Shown here in pieces: positions 60,341-64,000 of a DNA stretch of 64,000 nucleotides. The position numbers and the translations under genes are program-made. The number at the start of each line of letters is the position of its first letter. The first letter of the stretch is position 1. The DNA is taken from the NCBI GenBank assembly GCA_934477125.1, contig CAKSOL010000010.1, positions 61,568-125,567 of the forward strand, read 5' to 3'. The notes below the pieces were generated by a model. That model worked only from the letters and a program-made list of their open reading frames with translations. It did not search any database and was not told the DNA's origin. Source of the stretch: an uncultured Eubacteriales bacterium. Its GTDB lineage: Bacteria > Bacillota > Clostridia > Oscillospirales > Acutalibacteraceae.

Positions 60341-60380
60341 AAGCCGCCGCGTACAAATTGTTCGCGGTGGCTTTTCTTCT
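60341..60380 (+). terminator. Terminator after tRNA-Ala
   Basis: AAGCCGCCGCG (60341-60351) pairs with CGCGGTGGCTT (60363-60373), then TTCTTCTT. The following 100 bases hold no gene that I can see before the next promoter. Confidence 0.8.
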
Positions 60381-60485
60381 TAATAAGAGGTGTCTGAATT
60401 TCCGACAAATAGCCTGCGCTTTTTCCTTTATTTTTTTCGATTGCAGGCGGTCTGTAAAAATTTTTTCATTTTTTGAAAAAAATTC

Positions 60486-60514
60486 TTGACATTTACCTTT
60501 TGTTATGATATTAT
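60486..60514 (+). promoter_or_regulatory. Promoter of the five-tRNA cluster
   Basis: A perfect TTGACA (60486-60491) and TATTAT (60509-60514) have a 17-base spacer, 43 bases before tRNA-Val. Confidence 0.78.
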
Positions 60515-60557
60515 CTATCTTGTCGCCGGTGAGTGCAAAGCAAACCAGCGAGTGGAC

Positions 60558-60633
60558 GGGAGCATAGCTCAGCTGGGAGAGCACCTGCCTTACAAGCAGG
60601 GGGTCACAGGTTCGAGCCCTGTTGTTCCCACCA
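60558..60633 (+). tRNA. tRNA-Val (anticodon TAC)
   Basis: The 76-base cloverleaf has encoded CCA. The anticodon stem-loop CCTGC-CTTACAA-GCAGG reads TAC. Acceptor GGGAGCA pairs with TGTTCCC, with one G-T wobble. Confidence 0.97.
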
Positions 60634-60640
60634 TCTTTCT

Positions 60641-60717
60641 GGCCTGGTAGTTCAGCTGGTTAGAACGCTAGCCTGTCACGCTAGAGGTCGTGGGTTCGAA
60701 CCCCATCCAGGTCGCCA
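60641..60717 (+). tRNA. tRNA-Asp (anticodon GTC)
   Basis: The 77-base cloverleaf has encoded CCA and the discriminator G expected for aspartate. The anticodon loop CTGTCAC reads GTC. Acceptor GGCCTGG pairs with CCAGGTC, with one wobble. Confidence 0.97.
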
Positions 60718-60720
60718 TTT

Positions 60721-60796
60721 GCCTCTGTAGCTCAGTCGGTAGAGCAGGGGACTGAAAATCCCCGTGTCGTTGGTTCGATTCCGACCGGAGGCACCA
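60721..60796 (+). tRNA. tRNA-Phe (anticodon GAA)
   Basis: The 76-base cloverleaf has encoded CCA. The anticodon loop CTGAAAA on a GGGGA/TCCCC stem reads GAA. Acceptor GCCTCTG pairs with CGGAGGC, with one wobble. Confidence 0.97.
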
Positions 60797-60803
60797 TTTA
60801 TAT

Positions 60804-60879
60804 GCGGATTTAGCTCATCTGGTAGAGCGCCACCTTGCCAAGGTGGAGGTAGCGAGTTCGAGCCTCGTAATCCGCTCCA
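60804..60879 (+). tRNA. tRNA-Gly (anticodon GCC)
   Basis: The 76-base cloverleaf has encoded CCA. The anticodon loop TTGCCAA on a CCACC/GGTGG stem reads GCC. Acceptor GCGGATT pairs with AATCCGC. Confidence 0.97.
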
Positions 60880-60882
60880 AAA

Positions 60883-60913
60883 GGGTGCTTATTGGTTAAG
60901 CACCCTTATTTTT
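60883..60913 (+). terminator. Terminator inside the tRNA cluster
   Basis: GGGTGCTTA (60883-60891) pairs with TAAGCACCC (60897-60905), followed by TTATTTTT. It sits between tRNA-Gly and tRNA-Cys, so tRNA-Cys depends on read-through or on a promoter I cannot place in the 17 bases left. Confidence 0.82.
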
Positions 60914-60930
60914 CAGAAAAATAAATACTC

Positions 60931-61005
<75 letters not shown>

Positions 61006-61009
61006 TGAT

Positions 61010-61061
61010 AATCAACCCTCATATCTGAACCATTTGTGTTCGATAAAGGGTTGATTTTCTT
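61010..61061 (+). terminator. Terminator after tRNA-Cys
   Basis: AATCAACCCT (61010-61019) pairs perfectly with AGGGTTGATT (61047-61056), followed by TTCTTTT. The next 110 bases up to the transposase gene are A+T rich and hold no gene I can support. Confidence 0.8.
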
Positions 61062-61175
61062 TTATAAGGCTTATAGTTATAAGGTTTTATCGAATTTTAT
61101 TTAATCGTACACTTTCTCAAAAACTATCTAAAATACGAGATGAATCTTCAAAATAATTTTCAAACGAACCATTCG

Positions 61176-62383
61176 TGTACAATTAGATATTCTGTAAAGC
61201 GGCTTGCTTCCTGATGTAATCCTCTTCGAACTTATTAGGTGTTCGATAACGGAGTACGGAATGCGGTCGCTTTTCATTATAGAATTCTATATACTCTTTT
61301 ACTGCTATTCTGAATTCTCTTTCAGATCTGAAATTGGTACGATAGAGTTTTTCTGTTTTCATGCTTTTAAAGAATGATTCCATTACGGAATTGTTAAAAG
61401 GATTTCCTGGATTAGAAAATGACTGTTTAACATTTAAGTCCTTAAGGCACATTCTGAATGTTGCAGAAGTATAATTACAACCTTGATCGCTATGAAACAT
61501 TAAATCTTGCGGTTGCCTCTCGTTATATGCTGTCATAAATGTGTTCTTTGTAAGTTGGGTACTATTATTGAGAGAAATCCTATGGAATATCACTTTTCGG
61601 GCAAATAAGTCGAGTATCACACAGATATAAAACACAGTGTTATTGTACTTAAAGTATGTAACATCACTAACCCACACTTCATTTGGCCGTGTTACTGTAA
61701 ATTGCTGCTTTAACAAATTTTCTTTTCGTTCAAGGCTCATATAATAAAGCTTTTTTGCACCGTGTCCAATGCAAAACCAACCGTTTTCGTGCATTATATC
61801 TGCAATTGTATTTTGTCCGACAACATAGCCACGGTCTTTAAGAATTGCATGTATTTTACTAGCTCCGTATATTTGCTTGCTATCGTTAAAGATCTTTTCT
61901 ATGATGGGTGTGAGCTCGCGTTTCTTTTCTTCAAATTTTGTGTTTTCATTTTTGTTACGAAAAATATGATTATAATAACTGCCTTTCGCAACTTTCATTG
62001 TTTTACAAAGAAGACTTACGCTGTATTTATCTGAAAGGTCTTGAATCAATGCGTAGCGTTCGGATAATGGTGCGGTCACCGTACAGGGTGCTTGTTGTAA
62101 AATTTCAACCATCTTCTCTAATTGCTCACATTTTTGTTGCAAGTCGTTATATTCTCTCATATTAATTGGTTTTGTTCTTTTTATTGCTTTACCATATTGC
62201 TTGATCCAAGAATATATTGTGCTGCGAGATAGAGAGTGTTCCTTAGCCAATTTGGTAATAGTATTACCGGCAAAATGTTCTTGTACGATTTGCTCTTTAA
62301 ATTCTTGGGAATAAATCTTTTTCATAATGTGTCCCCCTAGGTTTTGTTTTAGAGGTAAATCACATACCCGCTTTTATTATACA
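61176..62383 (-). mobile_element. IS3-family insertion sequence, ends tentative
   Basis: A 1.2 kb element carrying one transposase gene lies 170 bases after tRNA-Cys. The proposed ends start TGTACAATTAG at 61176 and, read inward from the other side, TGTATAATAAA at 62383; 8 of 11 bases agree and both begin with the TG typical of IS3 elements. The flanks TCG and ATG do not form a target duplication, so the ends are uncertain. It is more A+T rich than the chromosome to its left and similar to the two genes on its right. Confidence 0.55.
61183..62325 (-). CDS. IS3-family DDE transposase, OrfA and OrfB in one frame
   Basis: This 380-residue protein combines an N-terminal helix-turn-helix (about 1-50: FKEQIVQEHFAGNTITKLAK, split by LSRSTIYSWIKQYG) and a coiled coil (about 58-80). 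A second HTH and an rve integrase core follow. The DDE acids are the Asp in VWVSDVTYF, the Asp in MFHSDQGCNY and the Glu in NNSVMESFFKSMKTE. Most IS3 elements need a programmed frameshift to join OrfA and OrfB; here both are in one continuous frame, so the full transposase is made directly. No internal stop is seen, so it is probably active. Confidence 0.92.
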   Translation of the reverse strand: MKKIYSQEFKEQIVQEHFAGNTITKLAKEHSLSRSTIYSWIKQYGKAIKRTKPINMREYNDLQQKCEQLEKMVEILQQAPCTVTAPLSERYALIQDLSDKYSVSLLCKTMKVAKGSYYNHIFRNKNENTKFEEKKRELTPIIEKIFNDSKQIYGASKIHAILKDRGYVVGQNTIADIMHENGWFCIGHGAKKLYYMSLERKENLLKQQFTVTRPNEVWVSDVTYFKYNNTVFYICVILDLFARKVIFHRISLNNSTQLTKNTFMTAYNERQPQDLMFHSDQGCNYTSATFRMCLKDLNVKQSFSNPGNPFNNSVMESFFKSMKTEKLYRTNFRSEREFRIAVKEYIEFYNEKRPHSVLRYRTPNKFEEDYIRKQAALQNI

Positions 62384-62581
62384 ATGTTTTTTTGCAGCAC
62401 ACGCTCCTTTAAAATCACCTTTTCCCTTTTTGAATTTTAATAAACCCAGTAATAATGCGGTTGTGGGATTTTGATAGGTAATTTAAAATTGCTGTCTGAT
62501 TTTTGTAATGTTTTTACTTTGCTAAAATATGTAGTACTACAAGTCGAAATATGGTATAATATAGAAAAAGGAAGTGATGAC
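62384..62581 (+). other. A+T-rich gap between the insertion sequence and the HEPN-like gene
   Basis: These 198 bases contain no gene I can support. A TATAAT at 62555-62560 lies 22 bases before the next start codon and may be a -10 box, but no good -35 box is placed 17 bases before it. Confidence 0.4.
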
Positions 62582-63037
62582 ATGTCCGTCTTAAAAGATT
62601 TTGATGAAATATATAATCATGCACATATGTGGAATTGGGGACCAGATTGGATTATAGTCAAAGACATTTATGTTAAGTTTCCAGATTCCTATTCGGTATT
62701 GACACCTTTTGCCTATACATATTTTGAGGAATTAATACGTTCTACAACATCTGAGTATGGTGTCCCATTGTTGGATATGGAAGGAAAGAAAAACAATTTA
62801 AAAGTAGGCTTAAAATTGATTAACCTTGCAATAGCAGAAAACACTGAAAAACCGAAATATATTAAACTTCTTGAAAAAGCAAAGAAGTATTTTAAATATG
62901 ATTATGAAGATCCGCATGAAGAAAACGGGCGTAATAAGGTGTTACATGGTCATCTACATCCAAGGTTTTGGAGTAAAGAGGAATTTGAAAAGTTAATTCA
63001 CGACATAGCAGAAATGTCGCAATTTGCAGGATTTTAA
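62582..63037 (+). CDS. Small helical protein with a HEPN-like RNxxxHG motif
   Basis: I do not recognise the family of this 151-residue protein. Its most telling feature is GRNKVLHGH near the C-terminus, with Arg117, Asn118, His122 and Gly123. This is the RX4-6H pattern of HEPN domains, many of which are toxin or defence ribonucleases. The rest is mainly helical with a hydrophobic aromatic middle (TPFAYTYFEELIRSTT). ATG 62582 follows AAAAAGGAAGTGATG-type sequence; the longer frame to the left has no binding site. Codon use is A+T rich, unlike the first 60 kb. It is followed 22 bases later by a long unknown gene, an arrangement common in antiphage systems. Confidence 0.55.
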   Translation: MSVLKDFDEIYNHAHMWNWGPDWIIVKDIYVKFPDSYSVLTPFAYTYFEELIRSTTSEYGVPLLDMEGKKNNLKVGLKLINLAIAENTEKPKYIKLLEKAKKYFKYDYEDPHEENGRNKVLHGHLHPRFWSKEEFEKLIHDIAEMSQFAGF

Positions 63038-63059
63038 TTATTACTTTAGGGGGATAATA

Positions 63060-64000
63060 ATGATTATAAAAAAAGAAGTGTTATGGAACAAAGATTATGC
63101 AAATGATGGTATTTTGTATTTCTCTCAAAGAATAGTCGAGATGCTTGACTTTCGAACAATCGATATTTATAGGGCACCAGTTTCCAACACCACAAGTTTA
63201 ATCAAAGAATATTTAAATGTTTATGAAGGTGCTGCTAAAGAGTACAATTTAGAGGTAATCTTGCAAGAAACAGTTTTTTCTCTTGAAAACGATATAATTC
63301 TTCTAGAAAAATTTGGCGAGGATAAAATACGAGAAATAGTAAAAAAGATTCATTCATCTAAGGATAAAGAACGAGTTTTAGAATATTTGTTCACAACAAT
63401 AGCTCCCAAATATTTAGAATGGACTAAGGAATACTTAACAAAAATTATTTTCGAAAGCAAGTCCAAAAAGAAAATAGAAAAAGCTGTTCGGTGTTTTATT
63501 CCTCAACTGTTAAATACGGGATATAACAGAGATGATATATATCGTAGAGCAAGAGAAATATTGTTTTCGAAGAATCCAGTTGGGGCAGCAAAAGAATTTA
63601 TTGATTATTATGATGGGAAACATAAAGAATTTACTGTGTATTTTGGTTTGAATTTAGCTTTGAAAGATTTTGAAAAAATATTGAAGGATCGCTTATCTAT
63701 CGAGATCTCCAAGAAAAGACATTTGGAGTTATGGGATAATTATTTTGAGGTGTGCAAGAAGAAAGTAAAGGCATATGATGCTGGCTCTGCGGCGGAACTT
63801 GTAAGAACGCAAGTTGAATTGTTCGTTAGTTATTTTCAATTTTTTGGTAACTTTTCGGGTTCATTAATTCAAAACAATGCCATAATCCTATCTAGTGATG
63901 GAAAAGAACACAGTGCACTTATGACATGTAATAAATACAACACTGTAGAAGAAGGCAATAAAATACAAATCGGTGAGGTTGCAGAAAAAGTAGTTACATG
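63060..64000 (+). CDS. Long protein of unknown function, cut by the window end
   Basis: From ATG 63060 the frame stays open to the right edge (313 codons), so the 3' end is missing. A TAGGGGG site lies six bases upstream and the gap to the HEPN-like gene is 22 bases, so the two are probably one operon. The visible protein starts MIIKKEVLWNKDYANDGILY and is Lys- and Glu-rich. It looks mostly helical, with segments such as DDIYRRAREILFSKNPVGAA and a more beta-like end (NAIILSSDGKEHSALMTC). No signal peptide, membrane segment, Walker motif or nuclease motif is visible in this part. I give no function. Confidence 0.6.
   Translation, partial: MIIKKEVLWNKDYANDGILYFSQRIVEMLDFRTIDIYRAPVSNTTSLIKEYLNVYEGAAKEYNLEVILQETVFSLENDIILLEKFGEDKIREIVKKIHSSKDKERVLEYLFTTIAPKYLEWTKEYLTKIIFESKSKKKIEKAVRCFIPQLLNTGYNRDDIYRRAREILFSKNPVGAAKEFIDYYDGKHKEFTVYFGLNLALKDFEKILKDRLSIEISKKRHLELWDNYFEVCKKKVKAYDAGSAAELVRTQVELFVSYFQFFGNFSGSLIQNNAIILSSDGKEHSALMTCNKYNTVEEGNKIQIGEVAEKVVT

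Overview
The window looks like chromosome from an anaerobic gut-type Firmicute of the class Clostridia, probably near the Oscillospiraceae/Ruminococcaceae. This is inferred from several things: a CIRCE-controlled hsp20, a SAM-I riboswitch on metK, an L21-Prp-L27 operon whose L27 carries a cleavable N-terminus, an Fhs/GlyA one-carbon pair, a Re-type citrate synthase operon, strong AGGAGG ribosome binding sites and TTGACA-17-TATAAT promoters. Most of the window has a moderate G+C content by eye. The last 3 kb is clearly more A+T rich.

Positions 1-16.3 kb hold one long plus-strand carbohydrate locus. It starts inside an ABC permease and continues with an NHL/TPR membrane-anchored protein, a YIP1-like membrane protein, a secreted DUF5696 protein and two further ABC permeases. 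A lipoprotein glycosidase, a DUF5696/GH101-like protein, an alpha/alpha-barrel protein and a cytoplasmic paralogue of the lipoprotein glycosidase follow. No transporter ATPase or binding protein is in view. Positions 16.4-22.9 kb carry two serine hydrolases, an XRE regulator, a SLOG protein, a Gfo/Idh/MocA oxidoreductase divergent from an AraC regulator, and a 7TM diguanylate cyclase. Positions 23.1-31.9 kb form a second sugar module: a large GH106-like hydrolase, a GNAT acetyltransferase, two alternating pairs of Gfo/Idh/MocA oxidoreductase and TIM-barrel isomerase, and a convergent AraC regulator.

Positions 31.9-48.1 kb are mostly housekeeping. An unusual cell-wall amidase is followed by an operon for the oxidative half of the TCA cycle (Re-citrate synthase, GntR regulator, aconitase, isocitrate dehydrogenase), which would make 2-oxoglutarate. 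Next come hsp20, an mgtC-like gene behind a candidate structured RNA, metK behind its riboswitch, ppa-mtaB, and purB-glyA-fhs with a metallo-beta-lactamase-fold gene. Positions 48.1-60.2 kb hold a small XRE regulator with a palindromic operator, a MATE exporter with a terminator in its leader, a Ca/Na antiporter and a polysaccharide deacetylase. On the minus strand are the obgE-mrnC operon with an alpha-galactosidase attached, the rplU-prp-rpmA operon and a purine permease.

Positions 60.26-61.0 kb carry six tRNA genes (Ala, Val, Asp, Phe, Gly, Cys). Immediately after lies an IS3-family insertion sequence and then an A+T-rich two-gene unit: a small protein with a HEPN-like RNxxxHG motif and a long unrecognised protein cut by the window edge. 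This tRNA-proximal island is the best candidate here for an undescribed, possibly defence-related system. The 0-16 kb locus is the best candidate for an undescribed glycan-use system.
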